From contig QANY01004135.1 of the NCBI GenBank assembly GCA_003255025.1, positions 806,001 to 870,000 on the forward strand: 64,000 nt of DNA. Reading direction: 5' to 3'. The stretch comes from Datisca glomerata. Taxonomy: Eukaryota; Streptophyta; Magnoliopsida; Cucurbitales; Datiscaceae. The stretch's first letter is position 1. Each line of letters starts with the position of its first letter. The notes under the pieces were generated by a model, which saw only the letters and a list, made by a program, of their open reading frames with translations, was not told the origin of the DNA and made no database searches. A program made the position numbers and the translations under genes. Positions 22,721-34,497 of the stretch are shown here, piece after piece.

Positions 22721-25700
22721 ATGGACGGGAACAAGCAAAAATTTTTCAAGAAACGCCCTTATCCCCAGTTTAAGCAAAAAGGAGCCAACAAGAAAGGAAG
22801 GAGTAATTTTAGCCATGAACAATCTTCCGCAACTTCTCATGCTGTTGATACTGTCTATCGAATACTCTGCCCTTCTAGAAAAATTGGTGGTGTTATTGGC
22901 AAAGGTGGAAGCATAGTTAAAGCATTGAGAGAAGAGACCCAGGCAAAGATTACAGTCTCTGATTCTGTTTCTGGCTCAGATGAGAGAATAATTATTGTTT
23001 ACAGTTCTCCTAACGAAATTGCCAAAAAGCAAAACAATGATGAGGCTTCAGCTGAGGAGAATGAAGAGGGGTCCTTGCACCCGCACTGTGCTGCCCAAGA
23101 TGCTCTTTTGAAAGTTCACGATAGGATTGCAGAGGAAGAACTTTTTGGTGGAACAACATTTGATGATGATAACGGCAGCAGTATTGTCACTGCACGGTTA
23201 CTAGTTCCAAACAATATGGTGGGATGTCTACTTGGCAAAGGTGGTGATGTTATTCAAAGATTGAGAAGTGAAACAGGTGCAAGTGTACGTATTCTTCCTC
23301 CAGAACATCTTCCTTCTTGTGCTACGAGCACTGATGAATTGGTACAGGTAGTATCTCTAGCTTTGTTAAAAGAATTTGCGAGAAAAGGCTATTTTTCACG
23401 GTCACTCCTTCTATATCTGTCTTTTAGTTGAAAATCAGTTAATGGCTTTTAATCGTAAATAATCTTTACTGTATCTACTAGTGAGACTGTAGATAAAGGT
23501 TTAAATGTTATTTTTGCGTGAAACTCAGAAAAAGTTTTAATGTTGTATGAGCTGTATCTCATTAAGAAACTTCTCTTTTGCCCCCACTTTGTCTAACCGT
23601 TTTTCCAAGCTGTCATTATTAAGCTCATTACTTGAAATGATATTGACCTTGAAGTTGTATGTCGTTCTTGCTACTCTTGTTGAAGTGAAATTGTGGAAAG
23701 TTGCAGATATCTGGTAAACCAAATGTAACAAAGAGGGCTCTTTTTGAAGTATCCACTCTATTGCATCAAAACCCCCGCAAAGAGAAACCTCCTTCAGGTC
23801 ATCCTATGCCTTTTGGGGCCCAAGGAAATCATCCTTTGGGAGCTCCCATGATTGATACTATGCTTCAACCAGCAAATCCTATGTGGCCTCATAGGAACTC
23901 AGCTTCCCGTGGTGTGCCACCAATGCCATGGATGGGGGGATATGGAAATCATCCTTCTGGATATGAGCCAGATGGTTTCCGTGGTCCTCCTCGGCATGAC
24001 ATTGAACCTCCGGCTGAATTTTCTATGAAAATTTTGTGTCCAGTTGGAAAAATTGGTAGTGTGATTGGCAAGGGAGGTTTTAATGTAAAACAGTTGCAGC
24101 AGGAGACAGGAGCCAGTATCCATGTTCAGGATGCATCAACGAAGCCAGATGAACGTGTGATTCGTGTCTATGCTGTTGAGGTATGTGTTTCCTTTATTTG
24201 TTGTCCTCCCATCTTTCATTTCTTCTTATACAGACTGTAAATATATGGAATCATGGATAACCATTTTTGATAAGTTGTTTGTTGGTGCCTTGGATTTACA
24301 TGCTTGCCAATACGCTAGTGGTGGATCATTTTGTGTTACATTTCAGGCTTTATGGAATCCAAGATCAGAAACCATTGAAGCAATTTTGCAGTTGCAGAAC
24401 AAGACTAGCGAATTGTCTGAGAAAGGTACTATTAGCACTCGACTCCTTGTTCCGTCAAGTAAGGTGGGCTGCATTCTTGGACAAGGAGGTCATATCATCA
24501 ATGAAATGAGAAGAAGAACCAAAGCAGACATTCGGGTCTACTCAAAGGATGATAAGCCGAAGTGTGCTGCTGAAGATGAAGAGCTTGTGCAGGTAATTTG
24601 GTTCTATGTCATATATTTAACTGCAGTATGCCACGGCTTCTGATCCATTGTTTGTTCTAAGATCCAGGCATGCAAATCATTTTAGTAATCCCTTTTCTTT
24701 TTATCTACCAGATATCAGGAAATTTTGAAGTTGTTATAGATGCTTTGGCTGAAATTGCTTCAAGACTCAGAGTAAGGACTCTACGAGATGCAAATGCTGG
24801 ATCTGAACCACCTCCTATTCACCCAGCTCAAGGATTTGGTCCTGCAGGAAGCTTGGCTGGTAGGGAACTCCCACCATCTAGTGCAATGGGAGCTGGCGAC
24901 ATTGGTAGTTTAGATCCCTTAAAGGTATATCTTCCCTCCCAACTTCTCCTGTCCCCTCTCCCCTTTCTTTCATTATTGTTTGAATATGTATCATGATCGT
25001 CATCTTTATTTGCTACACTATTCATCTTTCACAGTGGAAGTTATTATTCCATCAATGTTGTTAGTCTGCAGTTGTAAGTTATTCTTCGAGAATCTGTCCT
25101 TCACAGAAAGATGGTGTGGATAAAATAATTTCTCGATTTAACTTTGTTTTGTTAGTTAAGCTTGATAGGTTCATTTTCAAAGAGTTTGGCATCCCCATCA
25201 GTTATGAGTATGATTTGTTTTTTTTTGGTCGGTCATTATGAGGATGATTTGTTATTATGTGACCATGGTGTGACCGATCCTTATAATGTAATAGTGGGGG
25301 CTTGGTCTACAGCCACACAACAGATGTTATTTACTTCACTGGACTTCATCTAATTATTATTGGAAATTTGAGACCTGCTTGTAAATTTAGGAAATTCTTT
25401 TTATCAAATGCTGACTTACGTTGTTTGTTAGCCCTTCTGTGAAGTTTTTCTTTTTTCTTTTCCTCATTTATGATGAAGAAGATATTAGTAGTCATAAATT
25501 ATAATAGTGAATATTTAACTTCTTACAGTCTTTAAGTAGTCATAGGTTATCGAGTGGGAAGTGGGAACATATACTGTAGTTTCTCCTTATCATCGCACGC
25601 ACTACTACTGTTACAACCTCCTTTCTCCATCTCATATGACGAACCAAGGAAATTCTCCTTCTAGTTTTGACTTACAATTGGTTCTGCTTCCGCCATGGTT

Positions 25701-26520
25701 TAGATTGTGAGTTGTACAATTATGACTAACGAGAAAATAGCTCGTGAAACTGAAAGCCATATTGTATTGATATGTTAGCTTTGAATACCTTTATTGATTA
25801 TAAAATGGTTAGACTGAAACCATATGATTGTCTTTTTTATCCTTGTCCATTGTGTTTTTGTGCTAGAGCATCTCGGTTCGAGTCCTGAGTGGCGGCATGG
25901 CATTTTTCTTATATTATAAAAGAATAAGACCTATAATAGAATGAATTCAATTCCCGATTTCCATTCTTATATAATTAAGGGACCTTTTTTTTAATGATAT
26001 TTTCAACTTTAGAGCATATATTAACTCATATATCCTTTTCGGTCGTTTCAATTGTAACAGTAGTAGCAGGTTTAAGTTGTCCCTTCGTCTTGCATTTCTT
26101 TCGCATTTAGCAGGTTGTATAACATCGTGGATACAGGTTGGTCGAGCAAGAGCGAAGCGTCTTGATTTTCAATCTGGTGGTTCCGACTATGACTATGAGG
26201 TTGAGATCCATGGTCAATCAGAGCATCTGAATCCTGTGCATACTGTCCGTCGGGACTACATGACCTCTTCTGGGCAGAACATGACACATCAACAAGGTTC
26301 TTACCACCAAAGCACAAATACACATCAAGGTCTCTACCACCACATGAATGTAGAACAGATCCCCTACCAAACAAATGCTCATCAAAGTCCCTATGATATA
26401 AACATTCACCCGAGATCCTACGTCAATACGATGCAGAGTACTTACCAAAACATCAAAACAGATGTTCAACAAGGTGCCTACCAAAACGTCAGCACTCAAC
26501 AAGGTGCCTACCAATACTGA
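22721..26520 (+). CDS. KH-domain RNA-binding protein, four KH domains (HEN4-like)
   Basis: Five exons splice in frame: 22721-23347, 23707-24180, 24347-24592, 24712-24924 and 26137-26520. All introns are phase 0 with GT/AG ends, and the product is 647 aa. KH1 (about 45-135) has GKGG at 60-63, KH2 (about 156-235) GKGG at 172-175, KH3 (about 313-390) GKGG at 330-333 and KH4 (about 395-475) GQGG at 412-415. KH2 and KH4 are split by introns at the same point, after ELVQ. The N-terminus is basic (NKQKFFKKRPYP), the KH2-KH3 linker is Pro/Gly/Met-rich, and the tail has Tyr/Gln repeats. This is the PCBP-like plant KH family (HEN4, At1g14170 and relatives), nuclear proteins acting in pre-mRNA processing; the exact orthologue is not settled. 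The frame is clean, so this is very probably a working gene. Intron 4 is long (1212 bp) and holds chloroplast DNA. Confidence 0.93.
25860..26058 (+). other. Chloroplast DNA insertion (NUPT): trnL-UAG 3' part to ccsA 5' end
   Basis: Inside intron 4 of the KH gene, 25860-25898 reads as the 3' half of chloroplast trnL-UAG, including the T-loop GGTTCGAGTCC and the end GTGGCGGCA, with one extra T. About 110 bp of AT-rich spacer follows, then ATGATATTTTCAACTTTAGA at 25997, coding MIFSTLEHILTHISF, the start of the c-type cytochrome biogenesis protein CcsA. In plastomes trnL-UAG lies directly upstream of ccsA in this orientation, so gene order is kept. The tRNA lacks its 5' half and anticodon arm and ccsA is cut after about 20 codons, so neither works. 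Confidence 0.9.
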
Positions 26521-27322
26521 CTTGATTTGGGCTATTTTGTACTGTATGTATTTTATGTTTCTATATCTCATAGTTATTCCTCTAATTAGCTTGCTTAAGG
26601 GTCCTTAAACCAAATTTTTTCTTGTAACCTTTGAGCTTTCAAGGTTGGTCATAAAAAATTAGGGGAGCGTTAGTGCCCAGGGTGACTAATGATATTCTCA
26701 AAGCGGTGAATATATATCATTGTCCCTTCTTTTAGACCTGAATCCTTCTGTATTTGTTTATAATATCAACAATTGACCAATAATCTTTAACATTTCACAT
26801 GGTCGCCTTTTTTTTTTTAATTTCTTAACTGAGAATCGATGGCTCATCAAGGATACGTTTTTCCTTAAAAATTCGCAGTCAATTAAGCTGCCGCAAGGTT
26901 AGCAGGAATAGCATGTCACGTTTGCTTGCTACTTTTCTCATGATCAAATTCCTTCAATTTGAGCCGTAGTCTTGTTTATTGTAGTTTAAATAATCAATTT
27001 AGCTAGCCATACTCTAATATTTTATCCTCCAAATTTATAGTATGTAATAGGTTCATGCTGAAAAATAAGAATGTGTTGGATATGTACAATTTGACGAACA
27101 CTGAATAGACAAATGAAGTTGAAGGAAATAGATAAAGAAGTTGAGATGTTCTGTTGAGAAGATTTCATCTATTTTTTCATTTTTCAACGGCCGTGATCAA
27201 CTAAGGAGTTGAAAAAAATTCTTTATTCAAAAGATGACCAAAAGACTTTTTAAGGCAAACAGACAGCTGAACTGTTTAGAATTACTGCACATTGTCTTAC
27301 GTGGATTAATGAATATTTAAGC
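26521..27322 (+). other. KH gene 3' UTR and following intergenic DNA
   Basis: The first few hundred bases are T-rich and probably the 3' UTR; no single poly(A) signal stands out. The rest shows no gene. Copia-3 integrase sequence becomes recognisable only at about 27323. Confidence 0.5.
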
Positions 27323-27387
27323 TAAAGGTGATTATGAGTATTTCGCGACTTTCACGGATGACTATTCTAGATATGACTACATCTGTT
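27323..27387 (+). pseudogene. Copia-3 integrase, left half, cut by CACTA-1
   Basis: The frame reads DYEYFATFTDDYSRYDYIC, the integrase core block of Ty1/copia elements with an active-site Asp. It stops at the CACTA terminus at 27388. The rest of the same protein resumes at 45041. Upstream of 27323 I cannot recognise gag, protease or a 5' LTR, so Copia-3 is 5'-truncated. Confidence 0.85.
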
Positions 27388-27785
27388 CACTACAAGAAAA
27401 TAGGTCAACCACGATGATTTTTTACAGCAAAAGCTATTGCGATGGTTGGAAAACCGTTGAAGATAAGCTAAAACGTTGTCTTTTGTGACATTTTATTTTG
27501 TTACCACGCCGGTTAAGTTTAGTCATTATAAAGTGCTATAAACGAAGGTTGGAAGCAACCGTCGCTGATTTACAACAGGGGTATAGCAGGGGTTTTGTCA
27601 TTGTTGCTATTGGCGTTTTTAACGATAATTTTTGTAACCGTGCTGCATTACCCCTGTCGTGATAGTTTTGTAACCGTCGCGATTGGTTATCTTTAACGGC
27701 AATTAAACTAATCGTTGCAAAAGTCTCTTCAGCAACACTTTTGCGACGATTATGTAACCGTCGCGAATGGTAATTCATTTTCCAG
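27388..27785. repeat. CACTA-1 left terminus and subterminal repeats
   Basis: After the 13-bp terminus, short words related to AACCGTCGC and GCGACGGTT recur in both orientations (for example near 27435, 27555, 27670, 27730 and 27757). Such subterminal motifs are the transposase-binding sites in characterised En/Spm elements; binding here is inference. Confidence 0.75.
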
Positions 27786-28048
27786 CTGCCATTTATATTT
27801 CAACATATTCCCCAAATTCCTGCATATATAATAATTTTAACAGCTATATCCACAACAGTAATATCAGTATTCATCTTACACATTTAAAATGTATATAAAT
27901 TATCGAACGTTGACCCATGAAATCGAAAAGTTATTCGAAATACTAGATATTCAATACAAATCACCCAAAGTATTCAAAGTATGAAAATATACATAATAAC
28001 AAAGTATTTCACAAGTATCAAATAAAGTTCAAGGCATAAAACACTACC

Positions 28049-29340
28049 CTATCGTCTACGATAGTCCTGCATAAACTTTAAAACTAAGTTTAGTTTAGCA
28101 CGCATCTTTGAAAATTCAGCCTCTAACTCAAGCACTCGTGCATATTGAGCCTCTAGCTCAGACACTCGTATGTGTTGAACTTCCATATTAGCTATTAAAA
28201 GCGAAGCATCTTGTGTAGAATATTCCCCACAGTAAGGTGAGAATACTTTAAATGGAGTTGGCCAGAGTCTTAATGAACGGACACGTCGAGGATGCTCTGG
28301 ATCCAATACTTATGAAAGCAAGTCGTTTGGTGAAATTAGATCATAAGCACCATCCGTTATTTCATTCATGCGCTCTTTAAGTTTTTCCTACAATGTAAAA
28401 TTAAGACTTAGTATCAATAAACATGTAATAACAATTTAAAAACTTTGTATAAATATTTATAACCTATACTTATAGAAAATTTTGCAGTTTCATTAGTGTA
28501 AGTTCCATCTTTCCACTCATGTGAGGCTATAAACAACTCCATTCTTTAGGGGTCTTTTGAAGTTCTTCTGCCTATAAAATGAGAACATCAAATTAAAATA
28601 TACTTACAATAAAATAAATTAAAATGATTAAATTTATAAAGTCTAGAATTTACAATTAATACTTTTTTCTGCTAAACTAGCACGTCCCAACGTCTGATAG
28701 TGTTTTTGTTTACTCTGTGATGCTTTGTTAGTTTCAGAACATCTATGTTATGATAGAAAAATAAGAGTTAATTTATTTTATATATAATTAATCATAGACG
28801 CGGAGTAAAAAATCACACGTTTCCTTATTCCGAGTATCATTTATAGACTATTGCAATGAAACTCTCTTTTGGAATAGACTCATCCAAATGTTGCAATGCC
28901 TCTTCTTCTGTTTCATATTTTGTTATATATCTCATCTTTATTTTATGCTTCTCATCGTACCGTGTTTTATTTAAGGATTTCAAAACGTACTTTTTATGGC
29001 ATTCATCGACAATATATTTTGACTATAAAAAATTAATACGCAATTATATATATGTATATGTATATACACATACAAGTGTCATAACAATATTAATTAGTAT
29101 CCATACATTCACAATTTCCCGTGCTTGATCTTTATGATAACGTGACACATGCTTTCTATCGTACTGTATGGAAAAAATACTGTGATCTAGCAACGACACC
29201 GCAAAAGTCTGCAAAACTTATTTTTATTGTCACCAATGGCCTGACCATCCTCATTGAGAGCCACATGTATTTTATGGTCAACTAATCTGGCCCAAGTGGA
29301 TGGCATACATGTCCCTCCACGCGCACACCGCTGAGGTAGT
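28049..29340 (-). pseudogene. CACTA-1 ORF1, PF03004 (Transposase_24)-like, degenerate
   Basis: Read leftward, the pieces are RGGTCMPSTWARLVDHKI and LNEDGQAIGDNKNKF (about 29330-29210), then KYIVDECHKKYVLKSL and YETEEEALQHLDESIPK (about 29030-28860). Then come VLDPEHPRRVRSL and a coiled-coil-like tail rich in Glu/Leu (VSELEAQYARVLELEAEFSK), ending with DYRRR at 28049. The order matches the plant Ptta/En/Spm ORF1 family, whose C-terminus usually reads VLGPEHPGRVRG. Stops and intron-like gaps interrupt it. Its role beside TNP2 is presumed DNA binding. Confidence 0.7.
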
Positions 29341-29654
29341 CCTATTTAACAAAATATTAAATAGATTACGCTAATTAAATGAAACACTATTTTATTATCC
29401 TAAATAACTTGAACAAGAGGGAACAAACCTTCAATTTCCATATTCGTATCCTGATATGGATATTCCCTCAATATTCAATAGGAGAGTCAGAATCCAATCG
29501 AGTATATGACCGTGCTGGTTCATCTTGATACATTATGGCTATATCTGATAATTTACTACTATATTTTTATAACTTAAAATATATAAAAAGATACCTATTT
29601 ATGAAACATTCAATAACATTTTTCAGAAATATTGTTATTATGATCATTATTGTA

Positions 29655-31809
29655 TGTTGGGCATAGTGCCCTCAAAGCATGTGTAAAGATATTTTAATTT
29701 GAAATTAATAAAAATATATTTTTCTTATAATTATATTTTCTGAATTATTATTGAATAATTTATATAAATATCTAAAAATTCAATATTCATTAATAAGATC
29801 ATGGTCTTGCATTAGTACGAGAGGATTAAGATCATAGATAAAGAATAGAATAGTCCGCAACATATTAAAGTATGAAATCTCTAATGAATGGTTTCTAGTA
29901 CGATTGCTAAACATTTTGAATGCATGTGATCTAGATCCGGATCGCTGATGTGGATAGACATCTTAGTGAATGTACTTTATATAATTAGATTATATAAGAC
30001 ATAACTAATGTGAATTAATATTTTTATTAACTTACCGTTTATCATAAAAATTTAATACACATCAATCAAATGATCATATGTAGATCAACCTAAATCCAGA
30101 GTAGTCATCAATCAAATGATCATATTTGATTCACTCGTTAAGTTTTGTTTGTAAAACATGCTACTGACTTTTGTTTTGGAGATTCAGTGACATGGATGGC
30201 TGAGAACATGATCATACAATATTTGGAATCCAAGCTTTGCTAACGGATCGTATATTGGTTCGCTTAAGTGTTAGTTCTGAACTGAATGGTTATTGAGTTC
30301 AAATTCATAATACGATAATAAATTAACCGTTCACTAGTAATGGTACTTAAGAATTAAGAGGTAACTAGAGGGGTAAAACTATAATTTTTGTCCAACACTA
30401 ATTTACGAACCAATAATTGGAGGACAAAACTACATGAATTGATGATTAATATCAATGGACTACACGAGATTACTCTGTAAATATATTATGTAATTACTAA
30501 GAGTGCAATTCCATATTTATAGTGGAATAATAATGAAATTAATAAATAAAATTATTTAATTAAAGAGATTAATTAATAATCTGATTTGTTGGAGCCTAGA
30601 ATTATGGGTTCATGGTCCCCAAGTCACCTCTATACTACACAGTCTATGGTGTAAATGTTTTAGGACATACGAAAATGACTAGCTTGTAAAAAGAATTAAG
30701 TTTCTGGGGCAAGTATATAATTACGAGGTAATTATGTGATATTAATTAATTAAGAATTAACTAACTAAATTAATTATTGTATTTTTAAGAAATTATAGTT
30801 AATTAATTATATCGATTATTTTTTGAAATTACAATGAATTAATTATATCGATTAATGCAAAAATTAATCGATAAATGAGAGAGTATATTTAATTTATGAA
30901 ATTAAATAATAATAAATTATTATAAAATAATAACTTGAATTTGAATTAAATAATATATTATTTTTAAACTAACAGATGAGTTAGTTGATAGGTGTGATCG
31001 TATAAATTAATTTTGTATTAATTTATATCTAGATATTTATCTGATTATAATAAATAATAAATTTATAAAAATTATCACTTTGCGTGTTTGATTGCCACAT
31101 ATCAATCAGGGATTTACATGACACACTGTAATGCTGCATGGCACTATAGTGGCACGTAACACATTGTAGTGCCACACGACACTATAGTGATGCATGGGAC
31201 TCTATAGTGCCTCACGACACTGCAATAGTTCATGACACTATAGTGTGGCGCTGACTGCAGTGAGTCCCACTGCAGTGACACATTTGTAAATAATTTATTA
31301 TTTATGTAAACCCTAAAACCTAATGAGCTTAACCTAGAATATATATATATATATATATATATTATTGGCACATTGAAGTAATCTGTATGATAAATTGTTA
31401 ATTAAAAGCTATGCGAATTCTCCAGTTCTCTCTCAGAGCTCTGTCTCAAAAAGTACTTCTCCAAATATCTAGATCTCATATATCAAGTACATCTAGAGAT
31501 AGAAAAGTGTTCTTGAATTATTCTACGTGCTCACACACGTCCTAGTTTGTTCGAGAATTGGTTCGAAAGATCTTGGTGTGGATCTCACAGTCCATTGTTC
31601 ATTGAATCTCAAGTTCGTTGTTAGCGAGGACGCTTGATAGACTACAGGAGGTATAATTTATTTTTTTGTATGTCTATGATTTAATATATATATATATAAT
31701 GAATCCGATGAGAAAATTTATTTTTTGGAACCTATGGCGTCGCAATTATTTTTCGGTCGATAATTTTTTTAAACTAAACGCCTCCGTTGCGCGCGCCGCG
31801 ATTCCAACA
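29655..31809 (+). mobile_element. Solo LTR of the Copia-1/Copia-2 family with intact TSD
   Basis: It begins TGTTGGGCATAGTGCCCTC and ends GCGATTCCAACA. It is flanked by perfect 5-bp copies TTGTA at 29650-29654 and 31810-31814. At 2155 bp it is the only LTR of the family here with both canonical ends. There is no internal sequence, so it formed by recombination between the two LTRs of a full element. It contains the cluster of CACTATAGTG-type palindromes (31115-31275) and an AT microsatellite near 31340-31362. Confidence 0.93.
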
Positions 31810-31819
31810 TTGTAATCAT

Positions 31820-32427
31820 ATGCCATGTCTTCAAAAATCAAACCATCAACATCTACTCAAACTAAATTCACATCTTCTAGACTTTTTTCATTGACAACTT
31901 CGTCGTTATGATGAATTCCGGTGTCACTTTCTAGTTCTAATACCCCCATGTCATAAAAATCTCAAGGTTTTATATGAACAACTACATGCCAGTCTTTATC
32001 CTTTGGATCCTGAACATGATATATCAAACGTGCTTGCGTTGCAAAGATAAATGACTTGTGTTTCAAATGCTCTCCGGTATGAGTCAAACGTGAAAAATTA
32101 ACAAGTATAAACCCATATCGATCAATCTTTATCCCAACATCATTGGTAGGATCAATCCAATCACATTTTAATAAAATCACTTTGAATTTCTCATATTCAT
32201 CTCAATTATATCTTTGAGAATCTCGTAGTAAATCATCTCTCTATCTCCTACATTTGCATAACTTTTCATCTCTGATGTTATCATGACTCCACTATTTTGA
32301 GACTTACGAAAGTTATCAATTTCCTTAGTACGAAAAACAAATTCCTTAACATTGTCTCCATCATACTTTTTCACCAAAATTTTTGGACCTCAAGTTGACC
32401 ATTTGAACTCTTCTGACGCAATATTTA
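31820..32427 (-). pseudogene. CACTA-1 TNP2-like transposase, C-terminal part (DUF4216)
   Basis: On the minus strand from 32427: EEFKWST, stop, GPKILVKKYDGDNVKEFVF, SQNSGVM, then YYEILKDIIE, then LLKCDWIDPTNDVGIKIDRY and VQDPKDKDWHVVVHIKP. This is the conserved order at the end of plant TNP2-like proteins (the ARGP...V..Y.GY...FHT block and DUF4216, PF13952). One frameshift near 32180 and one stop break it. Its upstream part lies beyond Copia-2, at 42843 and above. Confidence 0.85.
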
Positions 32428-32432
32428 CCTTT

Positions 32433-34497
32433 TGTTGGACATAGTGCCCTCAAAGCATGTGTTTAGATATTTTTAATATGAAATTAATGAAATTATATTT
32501 TTCTTATAATTGTTCTTCTGAATTATTGTTGAATAATTTATATATAAATATCAGAAAATTCTATATTCATTAATGAGACAATGATCTTGTACGAGAGGGT
32601 TAAGATCATACATAATGAATAAAATAGTCCGCAACATATTAAGTATGAAATCTTTAACGAATTATTGCTAGTAGGATTTACTAAACATTATGAATGTATG
32701 TGATCAAGATCCAGATCATTGATGGGGATAGACATCTCAATGAATGTATTTTATATAATTAGATTATATAAGACATGACAAATGTGGATTAATATCCTTA
32801 TTAACTTACCGTTTAACGTAAAAATTTAATACATATCGAAATTGATGATCATATGTAGACCTATCTGAATCGTGAGTAGTCATGAACTCCTATGCATGTC
32901 TTCTGGATCTTTTGATTCACTCTTGAAGGTTTGTTTGTGAAACATGATAGTGACTTTTGTTTTGGAGCATCAGTGACATGGATGGCTGGGATATGATCTT
33001 ACAAGATTTAGAATCCAAGTTTTGCTAATGGATCGTATATTGGTTCCCTTAAGTGTTAATTCTGGAACTGAAAGGTTATTGAGCTTAAATTTATTATACG
33101 ATTATAAATTGACCATTAACTAGTGATTTAATGATATTTAAGTATCAAGAGGTAATTAGAAGGGTAAAATAATAATTTTGACCAGCTCTAATTTACGGAC
33201 CAGTAGTTGGAGAACAAAAGTACATGAAGTGATTATATCAATGGAATACACGAGAATACCCTGTAAATATATTTTTTAACTACTAAGAGTGCAATTCCAT
33301 ATTTATAGTGGAGTAATAATGAAATTAATAAAATATATTATTTAATTAAAGAGTTTAATTAATAATTTAATTTATTGAACCTTAGACTTATATGTTCATG
33401 GTTCCAAAGTCATCTCTGTACTACACAGTTTAGGGTGTGAATATTTACGGATATGCAAAAATTACTAACTTGCGATAGGAATTGAATTTCTAGAGCAAAT
33501 ATAATTATGAGATAATTATATATAATTAATTAATTAAATTATTAATGTAATTTTCATAAATTATAATTAAATAATTTTATCGATTAATTTTGTGTTGATC
33601 GATAAGTAAGACAAAATATTTGATTTATGAAATTAAATAATATTAAATTATTATGAGATAATGATTTGATTTTATTTATCAAAGTTGTTAATTAACAGAT
33701 GAAATAACTAAGTGGAAGATCAGATAAGTTAATTTTGAATTAACTGATATATAGATATTTATTTGATTAAAATATATAATAAATTTAGAAGATTGCCACG
33801 TGGCATATTGGACTGACACATGTCAATCACTTATTTTGAATTAGAGATTGACATGTACTACTGTAGTGCCACGTGGTACTAGAGTGAACATGTGGCACAC
33901 CGTAGTGTCTCACGACACTATAATGGTTTCGTGTGGCACTGCATTGTTGCTCAATTATATTGAGTCCCACTACAATGGTACATTTATAATTAATTTATTA
34001 ATTTGTGTAAATCCTTAAAATTCTGATGACCCTTGACCTAGAAGATTTATATTGATATTATTCTATTGGCCTTGGTATTGTAATTCTAATAAGTGTGCAA
34101 TTGTGTGATTAAAAGTTAATCAAAAAGCTCTGTGAGCTTTCCTAATTCTCTCAGAGTTTAGTCATTCTCCCAAAACTCTAGATCTCATGTGTTGAGTACA
34201 TCTAGAGACAGAAATGTGCCTTTGATTTATTCTAGTTTCCTACACACGTCTTAGTGTGTTTGAGAATTGGCTTGACCAGATCTTAGCATGGATCTCGCAG
34301 TCTGTTGTTCGTAAGATTACAAGTTCATTGTTTGCTAGGATTCTTGATAGACTACCAGATGTATAGTTTATATCTTTATATGTCTTAGATTTAATGTATA
34401 GATATATAATAGATCGGATATGAAAAAAGTGTTTTTCAATTAAAAAGTTTTCATCTTTGGGATCTACGATGATGCGATCCTTTATCGTTTTCTAAAC
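32433..34497 (+). repeat. Copia-2 5' LTR, lacking its last ~40 bp
   Basis: It begins TGTTGGACATAGTGCCCTC and is collinear with the 3' LTR (40785-42837) up to GCGATCcTTTATCGTTTT. It leaves the family sequence near 34497, before the GCCTC...ATTCC end seen in the other two. The palindrome cluster is at about 33845-33985. Confidence 0.85.

Noticed and set aside
22366..22773. Plus-strand ORF before the KH start
   Set aside because: It runs through a UTR intron and across the acceptor at 22717 in a frame different from the KH protein. No motif.
25860..25898. tRNA-Leu gene
   Set aside because: Only the 3' half of chloroplast trnL-UAG is present, without the acceptor 5' strand, D-arm and anticodon arm. 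Annotated as part of a plastid insertion instead.
28856..29128. Plus-strand ORF in CACTA-1
   Set aside because: It is the antisense of the PF03004-like ORF1, whose motifs read on the minus strand.
31144..31371. Minus-strand ORF across the palindrome cluster
   Set aside because: It lies wholly within a solo LTR and consists of palindromic and microsatellite sequence.
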